This document shows, in pieces, positions 1 to 10,727 of a stretch of DNA of 64,000 nucleotides (its first letter is position 1; each line of letters begins with the position of its first letter). Position numbers and translations under genes: made by a program. The notes beneath the pieces are model-generated. The model was given only the letters and a program-made list of their open reading frames with translations, was not told where the DNA came from and made no database searches. The DNA is from Opeltia flavorubescens. Its lineage: Eukaryota > Ascomycota > Lecanoromycetes > Teloschistales > Teloschistaceae. The DNA lies in NCBI GenBank assembly GCA_000442125.1, contig KE546969.1, positions 1,736,001 through 1,800,000 of the forward strand, read 5' to 3'.

Positions 1-563
<563 letters not shown>

Positions 564-1383
564 GGTGTGTCGAGGTGGGTGTGTGAACGCGAGCTTTGCG
601 AAAGTTGTGAAGAGGAGTAGGCTCAATAAGGATCGCCGGGGATAATGGGCGTCTTTGCATCAAGGTACGATCTGCCAGCTGAAAATTGCCGAATTAGTCA
701 GTATCCCACGAATAAAGTTCGATCCTGGGGGATCTAACGAAGCTTGAAATACTTACAATGACTGACCTCAGCACAACACAGCTCAACAACAGATTTGAGG
801 CTGATGACGGAGATTATGAAGCTTGGTGTGTAAATGGTATTGTTTGTCGCGGGGCCCTCAAATGCAACACGCTTTACTAGCCACGGCCATCCAATTGCAT
901 GAAATGTCAACGACAGCTTTATGTTACTAGCACGATCATAAAAGCCAATGCCGGATAAGATTTCAATGAATTGGCGAGAGTGGTGGTGTCTTGAAAGAGT
1001 CATGGAATAGTAAAGCTTCTGTGTGTGGACGTCACAGATCTGCACTAGCGGAGATGTCAAAGCTTTTTATAGGCGATGAATCCTTCCGAAATCTATGCTT
1101 TGCATTATTAACGACTTGATGGTGCATCTTAAAACCACTATCAATTCGCATATGGCCAGTGCTGTGTCAGAAAGAAGTGTTTCAGGGGACGAGAATCATT
1201 CGAGTTCTTTCCAAGACAGCTTCAATTAATCCGCGCCAAAACAAGAAGACCACCGTCCTTCAAGCTTCAACCATCATCCAGTCCTTGATCGCAACTAAAA
1301 TACACAAGGATTCAAGCAATGTCGCATTCGCTAGACGGTCTCCAACCCACAGTTTCGATATGCCGAAGTTTCGAAACGAGTCC
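564..1383. other. intergenic region upstream of SNF1
   Basis: About 820 bp between the SNF1 start and the 3' end of the Gag-like gene. It should hold the SNF1 promoter and 5' leader. The open frames here (for example 734-1060 minus) have no recognisable domain and no coding-like composition. I see no repeat or RNA gene. Confidence 0.5.
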
Positions 1384-2193
1384 TTAAAGACGTCTTTTAT
1401 TATTGTTAGGAGCCTGCCAACGTTTCTGCCTCTTAGGTGCCCGTTCACTATCCTCTGCCCCTTGTCTCATCTGTTTGTCAGGACATTGCCCTGCCATGTG
1501 GCCGTGTCTTCCACATTCATAGCAGCAACTCTCTTCCTTCCGTCTCTTTTTCTCCCCCTCAGATACCAACCCACTCGGCTTACCAATCTCAGGATTGGAA
1601 GTGGAGCTACCTTGGTAATCGGCACGCCTCTTGACACCTTGGATTCCCTCTGAAGGTCTGTCCACTGGATATCGACCAAGCATTTGTACGGGCTCCTCCT
1701 TCTGTTCGTCGTAGTCATCATGTTCGTATTGTTCTCTCACAGTTTGTTCGGTGTACCCGTAATCATCAGGAGTCGCGTGTTGTTGTGCGCTATTATCGAG
1801 TAGCATTCGTGATGAGGAGGGACGCCTTCGTCCAAGATTTCGTTCAATGACAATCGCTACCTCGTTGAGCGCTGCATGGGAGGTTGGTTGGATTATCTGC
1901 ATGCTGAGAGCTTCCTTGATTGGGTCCAACAACCCGGCCTTGACTCGATAGAAGACCATTGGCCCATGTAAGTCCCACGGGATGTCCGTCAATTGGTCGA
2001 CGAGTGCGATAATTCGATCACCATATTGTGAGACGCTCTCGTTTTGACCTTGGTTCGATGAGAATATCGTATCCCATATCTCAGAATTCCGGTCGTTTTT
2101 GGCCATGCTTTCAGACACATGAAAATGCGATGGTCGATTTGCTCCGTCTCCTGAGAAATCCGACAATGGCATGGTAGCTCTGGTATCATCCAT
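1384..2193 (-). CDS. Orphan retrotransposon-Gag-like CCHC zinc-knuckle protein
   Basis: The open frame runs upstream to 2283, but only from a TTG; the first in-frame ATG is at 2191-2193, giving about 269 residues. The N-terminal half has a capsid-like pattern: IWDTIF, then SVSQYGDRIIALVDQL, then a helix-rich stretch ending VIVIERNL-like. This resembles the retrotrans_gag domain. A charged linker with basic runs follows, then a single zinc knuckle CYECGRHGHMAGQC (C-x2-C-x4-H-x4-C) and a basic tail. No protease, reverse transcriptase or integrase follows within the window, and I see no long terminal repeats. It is either a decayed Ty3-like element reduced to gag or a domesticated gag gene. An upstream exon between 2194 and 2698 is possible. 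Family call is moderate; function is unknown. Confidence 0.6.
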   Translation of the reverse strand: MDDTRATMPLSDFSGDGANRPSHFHVSESMAKNDRNSEIWDTIFSSNQGQNESVSQYGDRIIALVDQLTDIPWDLHGPMVFYRVKAGLLDPIKEALSMQIIQPTSHAALNEVAIVIERNLGRRRPSSSRMLLDNSAQQHATPDDYGYTEQTVREQYEHDDYDEQKEEPVQMLGRYPVDRPSEGIQGVKRRADYQGSSTSNPEIGKPSGLVSEGEKKRRKEESCCYECGRHGHMAGQCPDKQMRQGAEDSERAPKRQKRWQAPNNNKRRL

Positions 2194-2283
2194 GTTGCTC
2201 GCCCAAAACCACGAAAATGATTTGCTAGATTTGTCTTGCACGCTGTACTCACGAAAGAGTTTTATCTCGTAAATTGACCGCAA

Positions 2284-2698
2284 GATTCAGGAAATGAAAG
2301 AAAGGCTTCTGCACATATCCAAGACTGTTAAATAAATGGACGGTCCTCTGGCGTCAAATGCTTTCTGTTGAGCACAGACTGTCGTGAATGTATGTTCACT
2401 AAATCTGATAACCAGAGATGAAGCACGTCATCGGAATGAGATGTGCGTTATCCTTAGGCACTGCCACTGTCTCTAGGCACTCTAGAATAATGTCATGTGG
2501 ATATTCTCGTCTCTCCATCATGAAGGAAAGACTCGATTAATAAATACCTTTAACTAGTCTTATCGTGCTGTTATACTCTCTCGGTGAATCTCCTGGCGAA
2601 AGAGTTTTTGCTCAAAACATATCTGAAATGACAGACGGCAGAATTTGAGACCGGACCCTCAAAATCAAGATACAGACTTCTCTGCTTTGGTCTTGAGA
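2284..2698. other. intergenic, no feature recognised
   Basis: About 415 bp between the Gag-like frame and the 3' end of the Zn2Cys6 gene. It may contain the 5' end of the Gag-like gene. I see no coding frame, repeat or RNA gene. Confidence 0.4.
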
Positions 2699-3882
2699 CT
2701 ACAGCTTCAGGTTCTCTATGGCTCGTCTAGCGACCCCAATCAACTGCGTACAAAGCGCTTGTTGACAGGGCTCATTCTGCTGAGAGTGAGAGGGTGCAAG
2801 TGATACTCCTGTGCATGAAGGCTGTAGTAGATGCCAGATCCACTGGCGTTGCTCCAGTTCTTCGACCACACTCATAACACAGTTGAGTTCTTGGGAATTT
2901 CCGTAAATATCTTGCTTGACTACCTTCTGTGCCATGCTTGCCCATTCTTCAGCATCTAGCTCGACATTGAAGCCCATAGGACAGTCTGCTGTACCTGTGT
3001 GCAGGTGGGCTGCAGACAAGGAGGTATCACCCACTCGATAAGTAACGGCGCATCCTTGAGCCGCCTGCTCTTGGATGTGCTGAAGTAAATTTGCGTAGCC
3101 ATGTACAACAAGCGGTAAAAGGGTGGTCAAAAGCATCAAATTTTGTAAGGCCGAAGGATAATCTTGTGGGCAATGTGGACATCGGACAACTTGTCTAGCA
3201 AGATTGATTGCTTTTATCAAGGGCCCACGCGATGAAGGAAATGAAGTAGGAGGTAAAGACTGGAAAGATGCGAGCATAGAATAAAGCTCAGTCAAACAAG
3301 AACATGAGATACCAACTAGATGGACAGTCTGCATAGAAGCTGGATCTCCCATTCCCTGATCACTTGTGAACTCTTCATTCACTCCTCCACCAAGGCCATT
3401 ATTCTGATTTGCGCTCGTAAGTGGAGATCCGTTGACATTCAGGCTCTGAATAGCATCCCACGCAACGGACAGGTCGAGGTTCGTCTCCGTGCCTGGATGA
3501 TAATCCATTGCAGTGACGGCTGTAATATCGCTTCCGGCCGCCTCCAGGGGTTCAATACTTTGCGGCCTAAGAGTGCCTTCAGTATCGGGGCCAGCCCCGG
3601 TCACGAAGGTTGTATCATGTTGGCCATTGCTTATTGCCGTTGTGACATCGTCATGTTCTGAGCGGTCATGCTCTCTAGTCCTCTTCCTTGGCCTGCCCAT
3701 GGCCTTTTGATCGGAGAAATGACAGGGGATACGCTCAGCGTGGCAACGCTCACATCCATTACGGTCGCCTGAACACTTCACCTTCCGAATACCTGGAGCT
3801 GATTATTATTACGTGATGACTCTGAGCAAGATGCAGGCGTACGGCATTCATCACAGGCCGCACGTTGCCTCGCAGTAGCCAT
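2699..3882 (-). CDS. Zn2Cys6 fungal transcription factor (AflR-like layout)
   Basis: Two exons: 3843-3882 (MATARQRAACDEC plus one base) and 2699-3792, split by a 50-bp intron, 377 residues. Joining them restores the complete zinc cluster, CDECRIRKVKC then CERCHAERIPC, six cysteines in canonical spacing. This is why the start was placed at 3882 rather than at the in-frame ATG at 3781. A basic linker with GRPRKRTRE (AT-hook-like) follows, then an acidic Ser/Thr/Gly-rich region and a helical C-terminal part (residues about 160-377) of the kind seen in AflR-type pathway regulators. No fungal_trans middle homology region is evident. It acts in the nucleus as a DNA-binding regulator; its target genes cannot be read here. 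The immediate neighbours do not form a biosynthetic cluster. Confidence 0.85.
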
Positions 3883-4718
3883 AATGGAGTCCAGTGACAC
3901 GACCAAAGCACCATTGCTTGTTCCTTTGCTTCCTCGGTAAGTTAGAAGCTGGCCCGGCTGGCTATGCGATGCCTTGGGACAGCGAATTCAAGGGTCCAGC
4001 ATCGAAATTAAGTTAGCGGAAAGCTACGGAAGAGCTGCAAGCCGGTTCTAGACACAGGGTTTCTGGTGGCCTACTGAGGGGTCGCAAGCCCTTTTCGATA
4101 GTTTTCGTCCCCTTCTGGACCGCGGCAGGTCAAATGGCTTTTTTCAAGAACAATGATTGGACAGCTGTGGTGTAGGCACGGAGAAAAGGGTAAAGCTTGG
4201 GCGGAAGCGAATCTCCCGTTCTTGAGACTAAAAGCCCTACTGAGGCTCGTTGAGGCTTAGTGGACCACGGGAATATCAGAGGAATATGTGAGTGATCAAG
4301 GATACTCATCCACCCTCCACTGCTGGGCGTCAGCTTTGCAGCTTTTCCGAGTGTAGCGCCATCTCACTTAACGTCTGCACATGGGCCAAGTGTTTCTCCG
4401 CACTTAGAAAGAGATTGCGATTGGCTGCAATAGGAGAACGTGCCCATGGAAAGCGCGCATGTGTCCACGCTTGCGTGGGAACGGAGAAAAAAATAGCTGG
4501 AGAGGTAAGCACGGAACAGTGATGATGGAAGCACCAACGCGCCTGTCGTTCCTTCTCCATGGAGCTATTTACCATGGCTATATGAGTCCTGCGTTTCTCT
4601 AAACTCTTCTCTTTACCTTCTCCACCCATCTTCCTCAACCGAAGCCACTTTCACCAAAGTCATTCCATTGAGCATTTTGGTTATTGTACATTGCCTATCA
4701 GACTATCAAACAGTCATC
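3883..4718. other. divergent promoter region (Zn2Cys6 factor / ferritin-like protein)
   Basis: About 835 bp between two divergently transcribed starts (3882 minus, 4719 plus). The part next to the ferritin-like gene is pyrimidine-rich (about 4600-4670), as is common just upstream of fungal start codons. Open frames here on both strands look random. I cannot name specific operator sites. Confidence 0.45.
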
Positions 4719-5905
4719 ATGCGTCTTTCATACACTCTCGCTGCTTCCTTGGCTGTCTCTGCCGTCCAGGCTTCTCCCCTCGTTAAGCGTGCAGGCCCTG
4801 TCACGACTCCAAAGGTTGATGACGGCATTATCCTCAACTATGCCTTGACCCTCGAGTACCTTGAACGGAAGTTCTACCAGGAGGCCTTGGCCAATTACAC
4901 CCAAGCGGATTTCATTGCTGCTGGCTTCGAGGATCCCTTCTACACCAACCTCATGGAAATCTACTATGACGAGAAAACACATGTTGCCTTCCTGTCCGGG
5001 GCTTTGGCCGCGGCTGGCATCACTCCTACCGTCGAGCTACAGTATACTTTCCCTGCGACCGATGTCCTGTCCTTTGTCACTCTATCAAGCGTCCTCGAAG
5101 GTGTGGGTGTCTCAGCGTGAGCTATCTCCTCTCCTGCTTCCACCATTCATCAACGCTAAAAACAGAATTAGGTATCTTGGAGCTGCTGCCTCCATTGTTG
5201 ATAAGGATTATTTGACCGCTGCCGGCTCCATCTTGACCGTCGAAGCTCGCCATACATCTTACATCCGAGCATCTTTGGGAGAGTCACCGTTCCCCAATCC
5301 GTTCGATACGCCCTTGGACTTTGTAAGTCGACTTTTTGTCGCCATGGATGCATGCACTAACAGTCGCCCGTCAGAATGAGGTCTATTCCCTGGCGTCTGC
5401 ATTCATCACTGGGGGTAGCAGTCCCGTCAAGCTTCCCTTCATGGCTTTCCCAACTTTGGCTCTCCAGTGCACGCAGTACTACTATGAGTGAGCTCTCTTA
5501 TCACCCCCTTGCTGTAGGTTCTCTTCTGACATAGAATTAGGGCCGACCGCTCTTCTGTCACCTTCTCCGGTGCCTTCAAGGCTGCTCAGAAATTTGGCGT
5601 TGCCAAAGACACACCCATCTATGCCGTGTTCTTCTCTGGGCTTATGAAGGTTAGTTTAAGCATGCAGTCTCTCGCATGCCATCCACTAATAGCCAATGCA
5701 GCTTCCGGTACAAGTCCGCATCACAGCCGGTAATTCAGACTACAAGATTGACAAATTGCCCGCTGGTATTTCTGGCCAGGTCTACGTCGTCTTGTCTAAG
5801 TCATCAACCGCCTTCAACGACGAGAACATTATTGCTGGTCCGGCTATCCTTGAGGTTTACCCCAAGGGACAAATTCCCGCCACTCCTCATCCCAAGTGTC
5901 ATTAG
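4719..5905 (+). CDS. Secreted ferritin-like domain protein (Rds1-type)
   Basis: Five exons: 4719-5116, 5172-5322, 5375-5487, 5541-5649 and 5702-5905, 324 residues. The ATG at 4719 is preferred because it starts a clear signal peptide ([20 protein letters not shown]) followed by a dibasic site LVKR. Ferritin_2-like features follow: [16 protein letters not shown], then [15 protein letters not shown], and later [10 protein letters not shown], which supply Glu and His residues in the positions of a four-helix bundle di-metal site. The C-terminal part ([10 protein letters not shown] onward) is a beta-rich domain seen in the same family. Relatives include the S. pombe stress-response protein Rds1, induced by starvation and stress. 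Metal binding and secretion are inferred from family and leader; enzymatic activity is unknown. Confidence 0.88.
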
Positions 5906-6310
5906 TAGACGAATGGTTGTGCCAGCGTACCGTTGAGGACTGGGCGTATTATCACTTGAAAAGCGCGAAAAAAGGGCGTCTGTTCATGGCATGATTATGA
6001 GTAATTGTACATACTAATTAGTAATACCTAATTGTCACCAATAACAACGTTTCATCCTCGTTGAAAAATTGCTCTCCGCATGCCACTCATGTTTCGTGGC
6101 TATGGTGGATGAATGTGTTACGATTCTAGATATTATGTGTATCATTGGAGCACTCCGCGGGTATCTCATAACTACTCAACGATCACACAGTGTTTCAATT
6201 CACTGTTTCTAATCCACATGAAGCTTCGTAATCTTCTCGATTATTTTCCGTCATTCCTTAACTCAGTTTAATCAGATTTCATTTCAATTACAATTGAATC
6301 CATGTCTCGC
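5906..6310. other. convergent 3' region, no feature recognised
   Basis: About 405 bp between two convergent genes, AT-rich from about 6000, consistent with 3' untranslated regions and polyadenylation sites. No gene, repeat or RNA structure recognised. Confidence 0.4.
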
Positions 6311-8713
6311 TCACTCCCCATCAATATCGAACCGGACCCTCTTCTTCTCCATCAATCTCTTCGACCTCCGCAATGGTCCTGAAATCTTCAGTGCTTTCTT
6401 GACGACCTTACGTCTAGGTTGTTTTTCCTCGTTTTTTGGTTCGGCGTTTGACGTTTCCTTGGTGGAATTGGAGCGTTTTGACTTTGGGGGCGATTCAGAG
6501 GAGCTTGTATGGAGTGGTTGCGGCGGTGGTTGTGGATCGTGCTGTTGCTGTTGCTGTTCGAATTGTGGACTTCTGGGCTTGGTCTGCGTGGGTATTGGCG
6601 GTGGGGTTTTTGGGGAAGGGAGGTCAGAGGATGTGGTAGCGAGATTGATATCTGGGAGTATCAATGCGGGGGATTGGGCTGAGGAAGCGTCAGTGGTGAA
6701 GAGGGATTGAGATTGTGAGTGGGTATTGGTGGGATTGGCCGCGTCGATATTTGTGTGAAGTGATGGCGATACGGACGATGGGAGGAGTGGCCCTGGGTGT
6801 GATTGAATTGGAGGATTGGTGGCGAATATCGATTGCTCGGGATTTTCGAGGTTACTGGCTGCCCTGGCTGCGTGGATTCGAGATGGGGAGGGCGCGATTG
6901 ATGGTTGCGTTGAGCTGGGGTGTCCATGCCTTTGGTTAACCGGTACATTGCTGCTCGAAAGAGGTGCAGCTGGCTTGGGGGTGTTTTCTTTGCGTTGAGG
7001 TGGCGGGGTTTTCCCTCGCAGTAAAGGGGTACGGTTTGCTTTTATGTAGGCGTTTCGGAAGGCTCGGTCTTCTTTGAATCGTGCTTGGTCTGCTTTTGAG
7101 AAGAGGACTTGGCTGTGGGATGGGCGGTTCGCGGGTGTATGGCTTACTTCTTCCATGGCGGTATCATGCAATTCAGCCACTCCCTTCTGCGTTCGGAGGT
7201 ATACGTCGTAGATCGAAGGACGGGAACGGATGGAGTAGGATTTGCACCGGGCTACTAGGCTCTGCAGACGGGCGCTGTAGTATTTTTCTACGTATGGGCT
7301 GTCGAATTCCGGGTGGTCTTTCACAGCACTGAAGCGTGTGGACATTAGTTTCTCGATTACAGCGCCGAGGGACCAGATGTCGCTGTGGCTACCGTGGATT
7401 TTGCTGGGAGGGACCGGATCAAAATTTCCCATTGCTCGTCGATCGAGGGTTTCGATCTCGGGGGCCATGAAGCTATCTGTGCCGTATCTGAAGGTGGATT
7501 TCCAGGCTCGGAGTTTTGGGTTGGATTCTTGCACGCTGTATGCCATGCCGAAGTCTCCCAGCTTGATTGTAGGGTAAAGGCTGTCGGTGCTTTCGTGAAA
7601 GTGGGTTAGGAGGAGGTTGGCGGGCTTGACGTCTCCGTGAATTATGTTGTGCCAATTGGGTATTGTGGTATTTGACTTGTTTGTACCATGACGGCAGTAG
7701 CAGAGCGCGTTGGCAGTGCTCTGGAAAACGTGCCAGATGAAAGCTTCAGGAATGACGAGTTGATAGGCCTTGTAGAAGCGTATTACGTCTGCGAGATCTC
7801 CGTGCTCGGCATACTCGTAACATGTGCGGATAAAGGCATCGTGGGAAGGAGAGGCCGGCTTGTAGAGCCAGTCAAGTACTGTGATGACGTTTTTGCATCC
7901 AGTATTGTTGAGCTTCCGGATAAGGGTTCCTTCTGCGTGGTAATCTTGCCAGAAGTATGAGGGTTGGGAATCTTTGACTGCCATTCGCAAAGAGGGTCCG
8001 CCGTCAATGCTCTTCTTTTCCCATAGATATACTCTTGCGAAGCCGCCCTCTGCGATCTCTCTTTTTTGGATCCATTGAGTGACCTTTGTGTTGTTGCCTT
8101 CTTCTCTTGCGCGTGCGTCATCCTCCAGTATCTCGCGCAGCAGGGATAAATTATTTTCCGAGGCTATGCTTGTGTCATCTCTGCCTTCTCGGTCAAGACG
8201 CCGATAGTAATCGTAAATCTCCGCATTCCTCGATAGCCCTAGGCCCCACCGGTGAAGACCTATGTCGAAGAGAGGAGTTCGTCGACTTTTTCTTTTGGAC
8301 CCTTCTTCATTTCGGTGAGTGACTTGATCTGATGGGTCCCTGGCACGCTTGAGGTTCTGGGCCCTACATTCCGTGTCGATGGCACCATTTTCATTAGCTG
8401 TAGCAGCTCTTGCAGCTTTGAGTCGTGCATCTGCTTCCCGTATCTCTCTGCGGAGATGTGGAGGAGGATTCTGCTCCAGCTCCAGGCCTGACTTGTCTGG
8501 TTGTATGGGCAGTTCCCCATCCCAATTCGGTGGCCTCGTGAATTTGTGCAAACTATCGACCGACTTTGATCTCCCTAAGGCGCCCAAGCGATTGTTATGT
8601 GTGGTGCCTTCGGGAACATCTTGGTCTTCTTCGAGGATAGATTTAGCCATTGCTCTGTTACCAGCATCCCTGTCTCGGCATTTTCTAGCAGGCGTGCTGT
8701 TGGAATTTCCCAT
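6311..8713 (-). CDS. Serine/threonine protein kinase with long Ser/Pro-rich tail
   Basis: Single exon, 800 residues from the ATG at 8711-8713; an upstream in-frame ATG at 8764 would add 17 residues. I prefer 8713 because it begins MGNSNS, a match to the N-myristoylation pattern M-G-x-x-x-S. The kinase domain spans roughly residues 215-500: glycine loop AEGGFARVYL, AVK lysine, HGDVKPANLLL catalytic loop, DFGMAYSV, APE motif in SFMAPEIE and SDIWSLGAVIEKL. All catalytic residues are present, with HGD in place of HRD. The rest is low complexity: Pro/Ser/Thr-rich, with a poly-Gln run near residue 735 and a basic end (KKALK...RRSKRLMEKKRVRF) that could be a nuclear or membrane-binding signal. Close relatives among fungal kinases were not identified; substrates unknown. 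Confidence 0.85.
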   Translation of the reverse strand: MGNSNSTPARKCRDRDAGNRAMAKSILEEDQDVPEGTTHNNRLGALGRSKSVDSLHKFTRPPNWDGELPIQPDKSGLELEQNPPPHLRREIREADARLKAARAATANENGAIDTECRAQNLKRARDPSDQVTHRNEEGSKRKSRRTPLFDIGLHRWGLGLSRNAEIYDYYRRLDREGRDDTSIASENNLSLLREILEDDARAREEGNNTKVTQWIQKREIAEGGFARVYLWEKKSIDGGPSLRMAVKDSQPSYFWQDYHAEGTLIRKLNNTGCKNVITVLDWLYKPASPSHDAFIRTCYEYAEHGDLADVIRFYKAYQLVIPEAFIWHVFQSTANALCYCRHGTNKSNTTIPNWHNIIHGDVKPANLLLTHFHESTDSLYPTIKLGDFGMAYSVQESNPKLRAWKSTFRYGTDSFMAPEIETLDRRAMGNFDPVPPSKIHGSHSDIWSLGAVIEKLMSTRFSAVKDHPEFDSPYVEKYYSARLQSLVARCKSYSIRSRPSIYDVYLRTQKGVAELHDTAMEEVSHTPANRPSHSQVLFSKADQARFKEDRAFRNAYIKANRTPLLRGKTPPPQRKENTPKPAAPLSSSNVPVNQRHGHPSSTQPSIAPSPSRIHAARAASNLENPEQSIFATNPPIQSHPGPLLPSSVSPSLHTNIDAANPTNTHSQSQSLFTTDASSAQSPALILPDINLATTSSDLPSPKTPPPIPTQTKPRSPQFEQQQQQHDPQPPPQPLHTSSSESPPKSKRSNSTKETSNAEPKNEEKQPRRKVVKKALKISGPLRRSKRLMEKKRVRFDIDGE

Positions 8714-8764
8714 TGAAGTGAACCGACCGAGCATGAGATAGACTGAATGGCATATACTGGACAT

Positions 8765-9147
8765 AGGAGAAGACAGGGATCACAAGCAGAGAAGGTCTTG
8801 TGGGTGGCCATTGTTGGGTTTGGGGTCGCCGGATGCGGAAATAAGGACAAAAAGACGACTTAACCACACAGGTAACAGACAAGTGAAGATTTGACAATCG
8901 AGATATTTTCGAGCATATTATGGCGCATTAGGGAATTGTAGACAATGTAATGAGGAGCTTCAGGTCTCATGTGTTAGCAAATAGGAGGGCCTATTTGCAT
9001 GGAAGCCTTGCCATTTCGAGTGCATTGGACATCGGACTTGATCAAGTAACCCTGAGAACCAACAAGAATGTTAATTTGGACATAACATTCAACCTGTTTC
9101 ACTTATTCTCTACTGTCAGAGGCTTACTAGCTCTACATCCTGTCGAT
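8765..9147. other. upstream region of kinase gene
   Basis: Likely promoter and leader of the minus-strand kinase gene. Short open frames only, with no domain; no further feature recognised. Confidence 0.4.
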
Positions 9148-9224
9148 GGTCGATGACAAAAGTCTTGTCCGATGTTTTGCGGGTGTGCCCCGCCCCCTAT
9201 CGGACACGACTTTTGTCATCGACC
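9148..9224. repeat. Long near-perfect inverted repeat (hairpin)
   Basis: Arms at 9148-9173 and 9199-9224 are reverse complements over 26 bases with one mismatch. The 25-base loop contains a further GCGGG/CCCGC stem at about 9179-9193. The whole can fold into a single long hairpin of roughly 77 nt. It is not in a recognised coding region. It could be a small fold-back element, a remnant of a miniature transposon, or a structured transcript. Confidence 0.8.
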
Positions 9225-10727
9225 CTCGTGTCGTGAGCAGCGAATTGAGGAGTGCAGTTGCCAGCATGGTGAGTACAAAGCCGAAGCCTCAACCCCTACC
9301 TGTGCCTGGAATGCCGTTTCCATTCATAGGCAATGTAAATTGCATCTTGATATCGTAGAATGGATCAGGTCCGTCAAATACCATGTTCATTTTGCAATGA
9401 AACGATCCCCGCCTGCTTGACCGTGTTTGAGTGATGGAACCATAAGCGGCATGTATTTCTCGTCACGCCATGTATAAATGATCCCGCTTCCTGACTGATG
9501 GATGTTGAATGAGCGCCCCCAGTGCCATTACCTACCACCCCTCTGAGATTCACATTAGGCGTATATGAATGCTAGACGGGCATAGGTATGGTAGGTAGCG
9601 AACTAGATCGTAGTTACGAGCAGAGCCAGCATAAAATCGTGGAAATCAAAGTAGACGTCTTATTTCCCGTATCCGTCGCTGTTGGTAAGAGGTCGACCGA
9701 GAGATTTTCATATCACGGTAATATCTCCTAAATTCAAAACCTTTGATGGCTGAAGAAGGTCTATCTTATATCCTTGACATTTCTGTATTCGTCATTCTAG
9801 CTCAACTCATTTGTCGGTACCCTCCGACGAAGTTATTCAGTGTTTTGTTCCTTGATTGGTATACCTTTACTTTATCAGAGTACCAGTATTCTTTGATATC
9901 TGCTTGTGACTGAAGATGATACTGGGTAAGCTAGAGAATTGGGAGTTACCCATAATGGTAACGTCGTACTGTATATCGAGAGTATCGTGAGCCAAGGGAG
10001 AGGAGAGAATTAAGAGGCTAATCCAAATGGCTGCTCCACGGAACTCCAACCATGATGTTGTGGTGAATGAAGTGAATGATGATGTCTATTCACCAGGGTA
10101 TAACAAAACAGATGAAGATAGTGGACTAATAATTCGTTACCTCGATTCAACCAGTCAAGTGGCATCATTCACCATTGGATGTAAGGTAAGGCTCTTTGAT
10201 TGAAATTATTCAACTTGATGTCTTTACTCCTCCAACCCTCTCCTTAGGCATATCCATTCTTCGTTCTACAACAAATCGTACAGCTGCTCTGCTTCCGTAA
10301 TTCTAGTAGAGCTAACCCATCCGTGTCCAGACCTAAACCCTGATTTCTAAAGGCTCATAGAATCGCAGTGGGAGTGTCTCAATATCACCGCTGGTCCTTA
10401 GCGTTCCGGCGCTACGTAAGTAAACATCCATCACTTCATTCCTTCCCTTCCTCCACAACCTTCCTTTCATCAACTTCTGCCATCCACCCACCTCATCTAT
10501 CATCAACTCATCCTACTGACACTCATCTGTGCTTCGAAGTATCATAGCACACTACTACAGTAGGTTCTTCCCTCTTTCTACATCGCAGCAGTCATCTCAA
10601 CACGTGAAGTTTGAGTGGCCCTCAGCAACAGCCATCCAGATTCCACAGTGCTTGAGCTATGTGGATGAGCTAGTCACCAATACTGATTGAATTACTCCAG
10701 ATCCGCTGATACACACTCATCGCTACA
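9225..10727. other. gene-poor region upstream of the zinc-knuckle gene
   Basis: About 1.5 kb without a convincing gene. The first 200 bp after the hairpin contain short overlapping frames with no domain. The final 300 bp (about 10430-10727) are C/T-rich and probably the promoter and leader of the zinc-knuckle gene. A leader intron is possible there but I could not fix its borders. Confidence 0.4.

Noticed and set aside
734-1060. 108-codon minus frame upstream of SNF1
   Set aside because: No domain, sits in the SNF1 promoter/leader, composition not coding-like.
1159-1653. 164-codon plus frame antisense to the Gag-like gene
   Set aside because: Mirror of the Gag-like coding strand; no domain of its own.
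5906-5908. Continuing the ferritin-like gene past 5905
   Set aside because: The TAG at 5903-5905 is in frame and no donor site precedes it that would keep a longer tail.
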